A stretch of 64,000 nucleotides of DNA from Persicimonas caeni (GTDB taxonomy: Bacteria > Myxococcota_A > Bradymonadia > Bradymonadales > Bradymonadaceae): assembly GCF_006517175.1 (NCBI RefSeq), contig NZ_CP041186.1:3623074-3687073 (forward strand), read 5' to 3'. Positions 16,971 through 25,550 of the stretch are shown here, piece by piece (positions within the stretch are counted from its first letter, which is position 1; each line of letters begins with the position of its first letter). Below the pieces are notes generated by a model. It saw nothing but the letters and a program-made list of their open reading frames with translations, was not told where the DNA came from and ran no database searches. Both the position numbers and the translations under genes were made by a program.

Positions 16971-19049
16971 ATGTCCTACGTAGTCCTCGCCAGAAAGTGG
17001 CGCCCAAAATACTTCGAAGAAGTCGTCGGCCAGGAGCATGTGGCGCGCACGCTCAAGAACTCTCTCGAGCAAGACCGCGTGGCGCATGCTTACCTGTTCT
17101 GCGGCACGCGCGGCGTCGGCAAGACGACCACGGCGCGTATCCTCGCGAAGGCGCTCAACTGCGAGAAGGGGCCCACGCCGACGCCGTGCTACGAATGCTC
17201 GTCGTGCAAAGAGATCCACGAGGGCCAGTCGGTCGACGTCTTCGAGATCGACGGTGCGTCGAACCGTGGCATCAACGAGATCCGCGAGCTTCGCGAGGGT
17301 GTGCGCTATGCGCCCAGCCGCGACCGCTACAAGATCTACATCATCGACGAAGTCCACATGCTCACCAACGAGGCCTTCAACGCCCTGTTGAAGACCCTCG
17401 AGGAGCCGCCCGAGCACGCGCACTTCATCTTCGCGACCACCGAGCCGCAGAAGATCCCGGTGACCATCCTGAGCCGGTGCCAGCGCTTCGACTTCAAACG
17501 CATCAGCCAGCACGACATCGTCGATCACCTCACCCACCTGTGTGAGGCCGAGGAGATCGACTCGGAGAAGGCCGCCCTGCAGCTCATCGCCCGCCAGGCC
17601 AACGGCGGCATGCGCGACGCGCTGAGCCTGATGGACCAGGTCATCAGCTTCGCCGGCGACTCGTTCGACGAGGCGCAGGTCGCCCAGATCTTGGGCGTGG
17701 CCAACCGCAAGCACCTCTTCGAGCTGAGCGAGGCGATCATCTCGCGCAACGCCGAGGCCGCGCTCGAGGTCCTCGACGAGGTCAACCGCTACGGCTACGA
17801 CCTGCAGCAATTCGCCAGCGAATTGGTCACCCACTTTCGCGACCTGGTGGTCACCGCCGTGGTCGAGAACCCCGACCGGGTCACCAACCTGACCGAAAGC
17901 GAGCTGGGCATCGCCCGAGAGCAGGTCGACGGCACGCCCACCGACCTGTTGCACCGTTACTTCTCGGTCATGGCCGACGGCGCCCAGGAGATGACGCGCT
18001 CGCCGTACCCGAAGCTGCTGTTCGAGATGACGCTGGTGCGTATGTCGAGCCTCGAGCCGCTCGTCGGCCTCGACCTGCTCGTCGACCGGCTGCAGTCGCT
18101 CGAGGGGACGCTCGAGGACGACGTCGACATGGACGCGGTGGCGGCGGCCGACGCGCAGCAGGCCCACCAAGCCAAAAAAAAAATTCCGCGGCGGAATGAA
18201 GTAGAGAAGACGCCGGCGGAAACCGCCAATGATGGTGGTGAGTCGATAAAGCCGGAGCCGGTCACGAAGCCGGAGCCGGTCACGGCCACGGAGCCGGATC
18301 CGGAGCCCGGCACCCGGCACCCGGAGCCCGGCACCCGGCACCCGGAGACCGGAGACCGGCACCCGGAGCCCGGAGACCGGCACCCGGAACCCGGCACCCG
18401 GCACCCGGAGACCGGAGCTCGGCACCCGGAGCCCGGCACCCGGCACCCGGAGCCCGGCACCCGGCACCCGGAGCCCGGCACCCGGAAACCGGAAACGGTC
18501 ACGAAGCCGGAGCCGGTCACGAAGCCGGAGCCGGTCACGGAGCCGGAGCCGGTCGCGGAGCCGGAGCCGGTCGCGGAGCCGAAGCCTTCCACGGACACCA
18601 ACGAGCGCGACGCGCTCCTCGCCGAGCCGCCCCGTGAGCGTTGGCGCGCGCTGGTCGAGCATATTCGCAAGGATACGCAGCCGGTGGCCGCCACCTGCGA
18701 GCACGCCCGACTCCATCAATTCGACGACGGCAAGGTCGTCATCGAGATCAAGCCCAACTACATCGAGCTGTTCCGTGAGGGCGATCGTCCCGAGCGCGTC
18801 GCCGACGCCATCAAAGACGCCCTGGCCGACCTGTTCAGCGGTGAGTGGTCCCTCGAGATCAAGCTGCCCGAGCTCGACGAGCCCGTCTCTCCCGAAGAGC
18901 TGACGCTGTATGAGGAGCGCGAGGCCGACCGCGTCGCGCGCAAGCAGCAGCTCGAAGAAGATCTCAAGCATCACCCGACCGTCGAAGCCGCGCGCGAGCT
19001 CTTCAATCCCGAGAAAGAGCGCGTGGCGGTGGAGTTGCACGACGAGTAG
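16971..19049 (+). CDS. dnaX: DNA polymerase III subunit gamma/tau
   Basis: 692 aa. The AAA+ clamp-loader domain is complete: Walker A GTRGVGKTT (about residues 43-51), a zinc module (C... CYECSSC), DEVHML Walker B and the SRC sensor (LSRCQRF). Domain III runs to about residue 390. After a K-K-K run (402-404) comes a low-complexity linker of about 115 residues (KPEPVT, PEPGTRH units), then a tau-type C-terminal domain (about 555-692, with WRALVEHIRKDTQP and a helical tail) expected to bind the polymerase alpha subunit and DnaB. The protein assembles the sliding clamp at the replication fork. An A10 run at codons 402-405 is a probable slippage site giving a 409-residue gamma form. The start ATG has only a weak Shine-Dalgarno. 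Confidence 0.97.
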   Translation: MSYVVLARKWRPKYFEEVVGQEHVARTLKNSLEQDRVAHAYLFCGTRGVGKTTTARILAKALNCEKGPTPTPCYECSSCKEIHEGQSVDVFEIDGASNRGINEIRELREGVRYAPSRDRYKIYIIDEVHMLTNEAFNALLKTLEEPPEHAHFIFATTEPQKIPVTILSRCQRFDFKRISQHDIVDHLTHLCEAEEIDSEKAALQLIARQANGGMRDALSLMDQVISFAGDSFDEAQVAQILGVANRKHLFELSEAIISRNAEAALEVLDEVNRYGYDLQQFASELVTHFRDLVVTAVVENPDRVTNLTESELGIAREQVDGTPTDLLHRYFSVMADGAQEMTRSPYPKLLFEMTLVRMSSLEPLVGLDLLVDRLQSLEGTLEDDVDMDAVAAADAQQAHQAKKKIPRRNEVEKTPAETANDGGESIKPEPVTKPEPVTATEPDPEPGTRHPEPGTRHPETGDRHPEPGDRHPEPGTRHPETGARHPEPGTRHPEPGTRHPEPGTRKPETVTKPEPVTKPEPVTEPEPVAEPEPVAEPKPSTDTNERDALLAEPPRERWRALVEHIRKDTQPVAATCEHARLHQFDDGKVVIEIKPNYIELFREGDRPERVADAIKDALADLFSGEWSLEIKLPELDEPVSPEELTLYEEREADRVARKQQLEEDLKHHPTVEAARELFNPEKERVAVELHDE
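18174..18204 (+). promoter_or_regulatory. A10 slippage/frameshift site in dnaX
   Basis: Ten consecutive A (18174-18183) in the register GCC AAA AAA AAA ATT, followed at once by the dyad TTCCGC-G-GCGGAA (18184-18196). A shift to -1 reads AAT TCC GCG GCG GAA TGA (stop 18197-18199). A shift to +1 reads TTC CGC GGC GGA ATG AAG TAG (stop 18202-18204). Either slip ends translation within about ten codons, exactly at the end of the gamma portion, as in the known dnaX frameshifts of E. coli and Thermus. Confidence 0.8.
18250..18590 (+). repeat. In-frame minisatellite in the dnaX linker
   Basis: The linker is built from short in-frame repeats. Units of 18 bases encode KPEPVT or EPEPVA at both ends. 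Units of 21 bases, such as GAGCCCGGCACCCGGCACCC, encode PEPGTRH, PETGDRH or PETGARH in the middle. The repeats are close to identical, so recent expansion or contraction is likely. All keep the reading frame open, giving a Pro-rich disordered spacer between the clamp-loader core and the tau domain. Confidence 0.9.
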
Positions 19050-19117
19050 GACGCGCTGCAACTCTGCAGCGCCTCCATCTTGCAACGCCTCCACCCGAGA
19101 CATTCGGCGCTTCCCCA

Positions 19118-19145
19118 TTGACACTCGCGCTGTGGCAACTATTTA
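19118..19145 (+). promoter_or_regulatory. Predicted sigma-70-type promoter for gapA
   Basis: TTGACA (19118-19123), a 16-base spacer and TATTTA (19140-19145). It is a perfect -35 with a fair -10, about 70 bases before the gapA start, in a locally AT-richer stretch after the dnaX stop. It would drive the gapA-pgk-tpiA run. Confidence 0.6.
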
Positions 19146-19214
19146 GTTACTCGCCGCACACAGCATTGTGTTACCTATCGAGCACCCATCGAACTAAACA
19201 AAGAAGGAACTCCC

Positions 19215-20222
19215 ATGGCCATTCGCATCGGAATTAACGGTTTTGGTCGCATTGGACGCTGCGTCGGACGCATCCTCATGGACGATCCGGACGTCGAACT
19301 GGTGGCGGTCAACGATCTGACCAGCCCCGAACAGCTCGCCTACCTGTTCAAGTACGACACGGTCCACCGCAAGTATGACGGCAACGTCGAAGTGACCGAG
19401 GACGGCCTGAATATCGGCGGCACCGACGTCAAAGTGATGTCGGAGCGCGACCCGGCGAACCTGGGCTGGGGCGACCTGGGCGTCGACTACGTGTTCGAAT
19501 GCACCGGCTTTTTCCGAAAGCGCGAAGACGCCCAGAAGCACCTCGACGCCGGCGCCGACTTCGTGCTGGTCTCGGCACCGGGCAAAGGCCTCGACCTGTC
19601 GGTGGTCTACGGGGTCAACCACAAGGACATCGACGTCGACAACATGCAGATCATCGACGTGGCCAGCTGCACGACCAACTGCCTGGCCCCGGTCGCCAAG
19701 GTGCTCAACGACACCTTCGGCATCGAGAACGGCCTGATGACGACCGTGCACGCCTACACCAACAACCAGGCGCTGCTCGACTCGCCGCACAAGAAGGACT
19801 TCCGCCGCGGCCGCGCCGCCGCCCAGAACATGGTGCCGACGTCGACCGGCGCTGCGGTGGCCGTCAGCCGCGTCATCCCCGAGCTCGAGGGCAAGCTCAA
19901 CGGCATGGCCGTGCGCGTGCCCACCCCGGACGTCTCGCTCATCGACCTGGTCTGCCAGTTCGAAAAGAGCGTCAGCGTCGACACGGTCAACGACGCACTG
20001 ACCGAAGCGGCCAACGGCGACCTCAAGGGCGTGCTCGGCGTCACCTCCGATCCGGTGGTCAGCACCGACCTGATGGGCGACCCGCACTCCTCGGTCGTCG
20101 ACCTCGAGTCGACGATGTCCTCGGGCGACAAGATGGCCAAAGTCGTCAGCTGGTACGACAACGAGTGGGGCTTCTCCAACCGCATGGTCGACGTGGTCAA
20201 GTACGTCGCTTCGCAGAAGTGA
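19215..20222 (+). CDS. gapA: Type I glyceraldehyde-3-phosphate dehydrogenase
   Basis: 335 aa, full length. Catalyses NAD-linked oxidation and phosphorylation of glyceraldehyde-3-phosphate to 1,3-bisphosphoglycerate in the cytoplasm. The Rossmann motif INGFGRIGR is at the N-terminus; the catalytic Cys152 lies in SCTTNCLAP. The phosphate-site loops HAYTNNQ, RRGRAAAQNMVPTSTGAA and the WYDNEWGFSNR tail are all intact. Asp34 (VNDL) after strand 2 fits NAD preference. The Shine-Dalgarno AAGGAA and a TTGACA promoter precede it. It begins the order gapA-pgk-tpiA, three consecutive glycolytic steps, although a hairpin repeat element of about 160 bases separates it from pgk. Confidence 0.97.
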   Translation: MAIRIGINGFGRIGRCVGRILMDDPDVELVAVNDLTSPEQLAYLFKYDTVHRKYDGNVEVTEDGLNIGGTDVKVMSERDPANLGWGDLGVDYVFECTGFFRKREDAQKHLDAGADFVLVSAPGKGLDLSVVYGVNHKDIDVDNMQIIDVASCTTNCLAPVAKVLNDTFGIENGLMTTVHAYTNNQALLDSPHKKDFRRGRAAAQNMVPTSTGAAVAVSRVIPELEGKLNGMAVRVPTPDVSLIDLVCQFEKSVSVDTVNDALTEAANGDLKGVLGVTSDPVVSTDLMGDPHSSVVDLESTMSSGDKMAKVVSWYDNEWGFSNRMVDVVKYVASQK

Positions 20223-20238
20223 TGAGAGTCGAAGCGTA

Positions 20239-20400
20239 GGCCTTGCCAGGGCGAAGCGCCTGCTATTAGGGGCGAGGGCTGAAAAACGCCCTCGCAGATA
20301 ACAATTTGAGGGTCGTTTCAATCACCACATATGCTGCATTGGGACGACCCTCAAATCGTAGTTCTGCGCCGCAGTTCAGGCGCCTTTAATAGATGGCGTC
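20239..20400. repeat. Dispersed hairpin element, CGACCCTCAAATTGTAG family, copy 2
   Basis: Inner arms ACAATTTGAGGGTCGT (20301-20316) and ACGACCCTCAAATCGT (20344-20359) pair with one mismatch. A CGAGGGC/GCCCTCG hairpin lies to the left, and outer arms are CTATTAGGGGCG (near 20262) and GGCGCCTTTAATAG (near 20379). The order of parts is the same as in copy 1 (16554-16700). It fills the gapA-pgk gap and could affect expression of the downstream genes. Confidence 0.85.
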
Positions 20401-20462
20401 GCATGCTCTGCTAAGGCCTACACCCTCGCCACGAACCAAGAACCAAGAACCAAGAACAAAAA

Positions 20463-21680
<1,218 letters not shown>

Positions 21681-21709
21681 CCCATAACCCACAACAACCG
21701 ACAAAACCC

Positions 21710-22474
21710 ATGCGTAAACCGATCGTCGCTGGCAATTGGAAGATGAACAAGCATATCGGCGAGGCTCAAGAGCTCGCCGCAGGCGTCGCCGAGGGCACCA
21801 ACGGCTTCGACGACGTCGAGGTCGTCGTCGGCCCCACCGCCATCTGTCTGGCGCCGGTGGCGGCGGTCATCGAGGGGTCGAACCTCGGCCTCGCCGCTCA
21901 GAATATGCACTGGGCCGACAGTGGCGCGTACACCGGTGAGGTGTCGCCCACGATGATCAAGGACGCCGGCTGTGACTGGGTCATCCTCGGCCACAGCGAG
22001 CGCCGCGAGTATTTCCACGAGTCCGACAAGGACATCAACCACAAGACCCACGTCGCCATCGAGCACGATCTCAAGCCGATCGTGTGCATCGGCGAGACCC
22101 TCGAGGAGCGCGAGGACGAGCGCACCCTGCAGAAGGTCGAGTTCCAGGTGCGCGCCGCGCTGGCCGGGGTCAACAAGAGCGACATCAAGAATATCGTCAT
22201 CGCCTACGAGCCCATCTGGGCCATCGGCACCGGCAAGACGGCCAGCCCCGAGCAGGCTCAGGAGGTCCACGCCGACATCCGCTCGATGATCGCCGACATC
22301 TACGGCCAAGAGGCCGCCGACGCGATCCGTATCCTGTACGGAGGCAGCGTCAAGCCGCACAATATCGCCGAGATCATCGCCCAGCCCGACGTCGACGGCG
22401 CGCTCGTCGGCGGCGCCAGCCTCGAGGTCGACTCGTTCGTCTCCATCGCCGAGACGGTCAACTCGAAGCAGTAA
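21710..22474 (+). CDS. tpiA: Triose-phosphate isomerase
   Basis: 254 aa, full length. Interconverts dihydroxyacetone phosphate and glyceraldehyde-3-phosphate. The catalytic residues Lys11 (GNWKMN), His95 (ILGHSERR) and Glu167 (YEPIWAIGTG) are all present, as is the phosphate-gripping loop after Glu167 and the ILYGGSVKP motif. The gene follows pgk after 29 bases whose sequence is A/C-rich (AACCCATAACCCACAACAACC) with no Shine-Dalgarno, so it is surely co-transcribed. A long perfect hairpin follows the stop and closes the operon. Confidence 0.97.
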   Translation: MRKPIVAGNWKMNKHIGEAQELAAGVAEGTNGFDDVEVVVGPTAICLAPVAAVIEGSNLGLAAQNMHWADSGAYTGEVSPTMIKDAGCDWVILGHSERREYFHESDKDINHKTHVAIEHDLKPIVCIGETLEEREDERTLQKVEFQVRAALAGVNKSDIKNIVIAYEPIWAIGTGKTASPEQAQEVHADIRSMIADIYGQEAADAIRILYGGSVKPHNIAEIIAQPDVDGALVGGASLEVDSFVSIAETVNSKQ

Positions 22475-22508
22475 GAAGAGCGCAACAAGAAGCAGGAAAA
22501 GAGCGCAT

Positions 22509-22550
22509 CAACAGCAAAGGGCGCCGCCCACGCGGCGCCCTTTGCTGTTG
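22509..22550 (+). terminator. 19-bp perfect hairpin closing the gap-pgk-tpi operon
   Basis: The left arm 22509-22527 and right arm 22532-22550 are perfectly complementary over 19 bp (core AAAGGGCGCCGC / GCGGCGCCCTTT) with a 4-base loop CCAC. The TTTGCTGTTG at the 3' end serves as an interrupted U-tract. It starts 35 bases after the tpiA stop. Confidence 0.8.
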
Positions 22551-22661
22551 TACAGGGGGCTTGCTGGAATCACAGCAGCATTGTGTGCATTATTAATAAT
22601 GCGGGAGTCATCAGGGTCTTCCGCCCCTTGGGGGAGTCGTACCACACCTGCCCACAACGCC

Positions 22662-23339
22662 ATGCTATCCCACACTTATCGTAGTTTTGATGATGGCGAC
22701 ACCGTCACCGCGCTCGGCTATGACATCGTCATTCGCCGCCGAAACGTGGGTCTGCTCGACTTCCCCAGCGGGGAATTAGTCGCCTGCGACCCCCTCAAAT
22801 ACTTGGAGACAGAACCGTTCGACGTGATGCTCGCGCCGGGCAGCTACCCGGTCATCCTCATCATCGCCGAGTTGCGCGACGAGAACCGGGTGGCCTACGC
22901 CACCTTGGAGGTCAGCGACAAAGAGGCGGTGCGTTGGCAGCGCGCGCGCCTGCAAGAAGACGAGCAGAGCAACCTGTTGCACTTCGACGCCGGCTACCCG
23001 GTCGACTCCTCGGTGGGCTGCTTCATCGACGCCCACACCGCCGGCGTGCTGATGAACTACACCCACACGGTGCTGCCCGACGAGGACGAGTTCAAGCGCG
23101 CCCTGCACTACAAGTTCAACCGCCACCGCAAGCAGGGCTACTCGTGGGCGAACGTCAACCTGGGCCGCGACCTGAAGATCCCCGGCGCCGAGAGCCTGAA
23201 CCTGATCGCCTTCGAGACCGGCTTCGGCCCGGGACTCTACGAGACCTGGATCGGCTTCGACGACGACGACCGGGTCTGCCGCGTGGTCACCGACTTCCAG
23301 GTCCTCGACCTGAAGTTCAACACCTTCCGGTTCCGCTAG
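22662..23339 (+). CDS. DUF4241 domain protein
   Basis: 225 aa from the ATG at 22662; an upstream extension to 22542 would run through the terminator stem and is unlikely. The sequence fits DUF4241 over its whole length. It has the GSYPVILIIAEL strand and the CFIDAHTAG turn, and ends with the pair FETGFGPGLYETWIGFDDDDRV and VTDFQVLDL. Members are small soluble beta-rich proteins of unknown function, in some bacteria linked to toxin/immunity loci, but nothing here supports such a role. No clear Shine-Dalgarno is visible, so the start is uncertain. Confidence 0.8.
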   Translation: MLSHTYRSFDDGDTVTALGYDIVIRRRNVGLLDFPSGELVACDPLKYLETEPFDVMLAPGSYPVILIIAELRDENRVAYATLEVSDKEAVRWQRARLQEDEQSNLLHFDAGYPVDSSVGCFIDAHTAGVLMNYTHTVLPDEDEFKRALHYKFNRHRKQGYSWANVNLGRDLKIPGAESLNLIAFETGFGPGLYETWIGFDDDDRVCRVVTDFQVLDLKFNTFRFR

Positions 23340-23353
23340 ACGCGGGTCGCATA

Positions 23354-23377
23354 GGAGGCAGTGCTTCTAGCGCTGGT
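23354..23377 (+). repeat. Structured repeat, GGAGGCAG-hairpin family, copy 1
   Basis: AGGAGG followed by the hairpin CAGTGCT-TCT-AGCGCTG (23359-23375) and GGT. The 7-bp stem contains one T-G pair. It matches the elements at 25383-25458, 25470-25543 and (minus strand) 50064-50088 in the fixed positions GGAGGCAG, CTTC, AG, CTGG, while the variable stem positions change in a pairing-preserving way. Confidence 0.7.
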
Positions 23378-23388
23378 CGCAAACTCTT

Positions 23389-23489
23389 CCTCTCCGCCCG
23401 CAGCGAAGCAAAGGGAAGGAGAGGACCGAGGAGAGGCCCCCCTCTCCACCCGAAGCGAAGCGAGGGAAGGAGAGGGAGCGAGGGAGAGG
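23389..23489. repeat. Tandem 50-base repeat, each unit a dyad
   Basis: Two neighbouring copies (23389-23436 and 23441-23489) of a unit that begins CCTCTCC and ends GGAGAGG, with GCGAAGC and AGGGAAGGAGAGG inside. Each unit can fold on itself. It lies between the converging ends of the DUF4241 and cysteine desulfurase genes. Confidence 0.7.
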
Positions 23490-23509
23490 CCAGCGACACG
23501 GAGGAGGAT

Positions 23510-24649
23510 TCAGGAGGAGGCACTCACCCCTCTCCAAGCCCCCACCAACGCCTCCGCCGCCCGCTCCACCTCGTCCATCGTCGTCTGCCGCCCCAACGAC
23601 AACCGCACCGACCCCACCGCCTCGTCTTCCGCCACGCCCATCGCCTCGAGCACCCGCGAGATCGTCACCTCGCCCTCGTGACACGCCGACCCGGTCGACG
23701 CCGCGACCTCGTCGGCCGCCGCGAGCACGTCCTGGCCCATCACGCCGGGGAACCGCACGTTGAGCGTGTTCGGCAAGCAGTTGTCGAGGTCGCCGTTGAC
23801 CGTAATCCCCGACACCGCCCCCGAAAGCCGCGCCCACAGCGCGTCGCGCAGCCGACGCATCTCGTCGGCCGCCTCGTCGAGGCTCTTGTGGGCCAGCTCG
23901 CACGCCTTGCCCAGCCCCACGATCGAGGCGACGTTCTCGGTGCCCGGCCGCAGCCCACCTTCGTGGTCGGCCCCGAAGGTCACCGCCTCGAGCGGCGTCA
24001 TCTCGCGCACGAACAGCGCGCCGACGCCCTTGGGGGCGTACAGCTTGTGGCCGGCGATCGTCATCAGGTCGAGGCCGAGGTCTTCGACCCGCACCCAGAT
24101 CTTTCCGAGCGACTGCGCCGCGTCCGTGTGGAACACCGCCCCGTGCGCGTGGGCGAACTCGGCGAGCTCGTCGACCGGCTGGATGGTGCCCACCTCGTTG
24201 TTCGCGTGCATCACGGTCACCAGCGCGCACTCGTCGTCGATCACCTCGGCGGCGTGGCCCAGGTCGACGCAGCCGGTGGCGTCGACCTCCAGGCGGGTGA
24301 CCCGCCAGCCCTGGCCTTCGAGCCAGGCGCACGGCTTTTCGACCGCCGGATGCTCCACCGACGAGGTCACGATATGCCGCCGCCCCTCGGCGGCCGCGCG
24401 CGCCGCGCCGCGGATCGCCAGGTTATTCGCCTCGGTGCCGCCCCCGGTGAACACGACCTCCTCGGGCCAGCAGCCGATAAACTCGGCGACCTGCTCGCGC
24501 GCCTGGTCGACCGCCCGACGCGCGCGCTTTCCATACACGTGGCTGCTCGACGGGTTGCCGAAATGCTCGCGCAGGTACGGGAGCATCGCGTCGACGACCT
24601 CCGGCAAGAGCGGGGTGGTGGCGTTGTAGTCGAGGTAGATGGGGTTCAT
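23510..24649 (-). CDS. Cysteine desulfurase (NifS/IscS-like)
   Basis: 379 aa from the ATG at 24649 (AAGGAT eight bases before it). PLP enzyme that removes sulfur from cysteine as a persulfide for Fe-S cluster or thio-cofactor assembly. Visible features: the opening IYLDYNATTP, the GGTEANN PLP loop, the His stacking residue in SSVEHPAV, HTDAAQSLGK with the PLP Asp, the Schiff-base Lys202 in IAGHKLYAPKG, and the mobile catalytic Cys in STGSACHEGE. It belongs to the group with a short catalytic loop, nearer NifS than SufS. No iscU or other Fe-S assembly gene is next to it, so the dedicated acceptor is unknown. Confidence 0.93.
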   Translation of the reverse strand: MNPIYLDYNATTPLLPEVVDAMLPYLREHFGNPSSSHVYGKRARRAVDQAREQVAEFIGCWPEEVVFTGGGTEANNLAIRGAARAAAEGRRHIVTSSVEHPAVEKPCAWLEGQGWRVTRLEVDATGCVDLGHAAEVIDDECALVTVMHANNEVGTIQPVDELAEFAHAHGAVFHTDAAQSLGKIWVRVEDLGLDLMTIAGHKLYAPKGVGALFVREMTPLEAVTFGADHEGGLRPGTENVASIVGLGKACELAHKSLDEAADEMRRLRDALWARLSGAVSGITVNGDLDNCLPNTLNVRFPGVMGQDVLAAADEVAASTGSACHEGEVTISRVLEAMGVAEDEAVGSVRLSLGRQTTMDEVERAAEALVGAWRGVSASS

Positions 24650-24689
24650 CGGGGGATCCTTTTTGACAGTGATCGAGCTGCGACCTTCT

Positions 24690-24853
24690 CCGAGGGTGCG
24701 CCTCGCCGAGTGCGCGAAGCGCACATCGGCTGGGCTTACCCCCGGTGACGAGGGGTCTCAGCTCTAGCATACGAAGAAGCAAGATTCCCCCTAGTCACCG
24801 GGGGTAAGCGTAATCGAGGCGCCCTCAGGCGCGCTCGATGAGCGCACCCTCGG
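24690..24853. repeat. Nested inverted repeat in the promoter region of the cysteine desulfurase gene
   Basis: Outer arms CCGAGGGTGCGC (24690-24701) and GCGCACCCTCGG (24842-24853) are perfect over 12 bp. Inner arms GCTTACCCCCGGTGAC (24733-24748) and GTCACCGGGGGTAAGC (24794-24809) are perfect over 16 bp. Flanks continue an imperfect match (GAGCTGCGACC versus GGGACGCAGCTC). The unit could be a small non-autonomous mobile element or a long cruciform-forming regulatory block. It occupies most of the gap between two minus-strand genes. Confidence 0.8.
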
Positions 24854-24891
24854 GAAGGGACGCAGCTCGTCAAGTCATCACCCCTCGATCC

Positions 24892-25356
24892 TCAAACCGG
24901 CAGCTCATCGAGCCACCCCAGCTCCCACACACCCCACAGCCCAATCAAAATCGCCTCCGCCGCATCGTGCCGAAGCGACGTCGGCCGGTCCGCCCCCGAC
25001 CACTCGATGACCTCGCGGGCGAGCTCGTCGGCCGCCTCCTTCGCGTCGGCCCCGCTGCGGCGCTGACGCTTCAGCAAAATATCCGGGCGCCACGCCTCCG
25101 CCCCGATGACCTCGAAGCTCAAGCCCTGCTTTTTGGCCGCCTTCTCCCAGGCCTGCGCCAAGTTGCGGTCGCCCTCGGCGACGATGTGGGTGAGCCCGTC
25201 GACGCCGCGCAAAATCCCCCACACGGCGTTCTTCATCGTGCGCGCGCTGCCGAAATTGGTCGACCGGTAGCTCTCGAGGCGTCCGTTGCGCCCGTAGACG
25301 GCCAGCCCGCAACGCACGCCCAGGTCGACGGCGAGGAGTTTGGATGGATCGTTCAT
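24892..25356 (-). CDS. RuvC-like RNase H-fold protein
   Basis: 154 aa. The first strand LLAVDLGVRCGLAVY (Asp11), Glu61 in HIVAEGDRN, and the closing pair Asp131/Glu134 in LRHDAAEAILIG reproduce the acidic catalytic pattern of RuvC-fold nucleases. Length also fits. True RuvC resolvases are slightly longer and differ in the middle, and no ruvA/ruvB is near, so it may be a relative acting on branched DNA, not RuvC itself. The start is ATG with a weak Shine-Dalgarno (GTGAG). It sits between two repeat-rich intergenic regions. Confidence 0.7.
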   Translation of the reverse strand: MNDPSKLLAVDLGVRCGLAVYGRNGRLESYRSTNFGSARTMKNAVWGILRGVDGLTHIVAEGDRNLAQAWEKAAKKQGLSFEVIGAEAWRPDILLKRQRRSGADAKEAADELAREVIEWSGADRPTSLRHDAAEAILIGLWGVWELGWLDELPV

Positions 25357-25382
25357 GAGCTACTCACTTGCGAGCCGCCTTC

Positions 25383-25543
25383 TTTGGAGGCAGACCTTCC
25401 AGGTCTGGTGGCAGAAGCGTGCAGCCTTGCGCCCAGGGCAAGATGCCCTGCCTCCAAAGGCCGCTGTGGTTTGGAGGCAGACCTTCCAGGTCTGGTGGCA
25501 GAAGCGTGCAGCCTTGCTCCCAGGGCAAGATGCCCTGCCTCCT
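25383..25543 (+). repeat. Two tandem copies of a three-way-junction structured repeat
   Basis: Copy 1 (25383-25458): outer stem TTTGGAGG/CCTCCAAA, hairpin CAGACCT-TCC-AGGTCTG (25391-25407), a 26-base linker, and hairpin CAGGGCA-AGA-TGCCCTG (25434-25450). The two hairpins are flush against the outer stem, so a three-way junction forms. Copy 2 (25470-25543) repeats the order with a shorter outer stem (TTTGGAGG versus CCTCCTAT). The period is 87 bases. The first hairpin is the same family as the ones at 23354 and before recD, with compensatory base changes. Confidence 0.85.
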
Positions 25544-25550
25544 ATGGTCT

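Noticed and set aside
22934-24748. 604-aa plus-strand open frame across the DUF4241 and cysteine desulfurase genes
   Set aside because: It overlaps one gene out of frame and the other antisense; the translation is Arg/Pro-rich noise.
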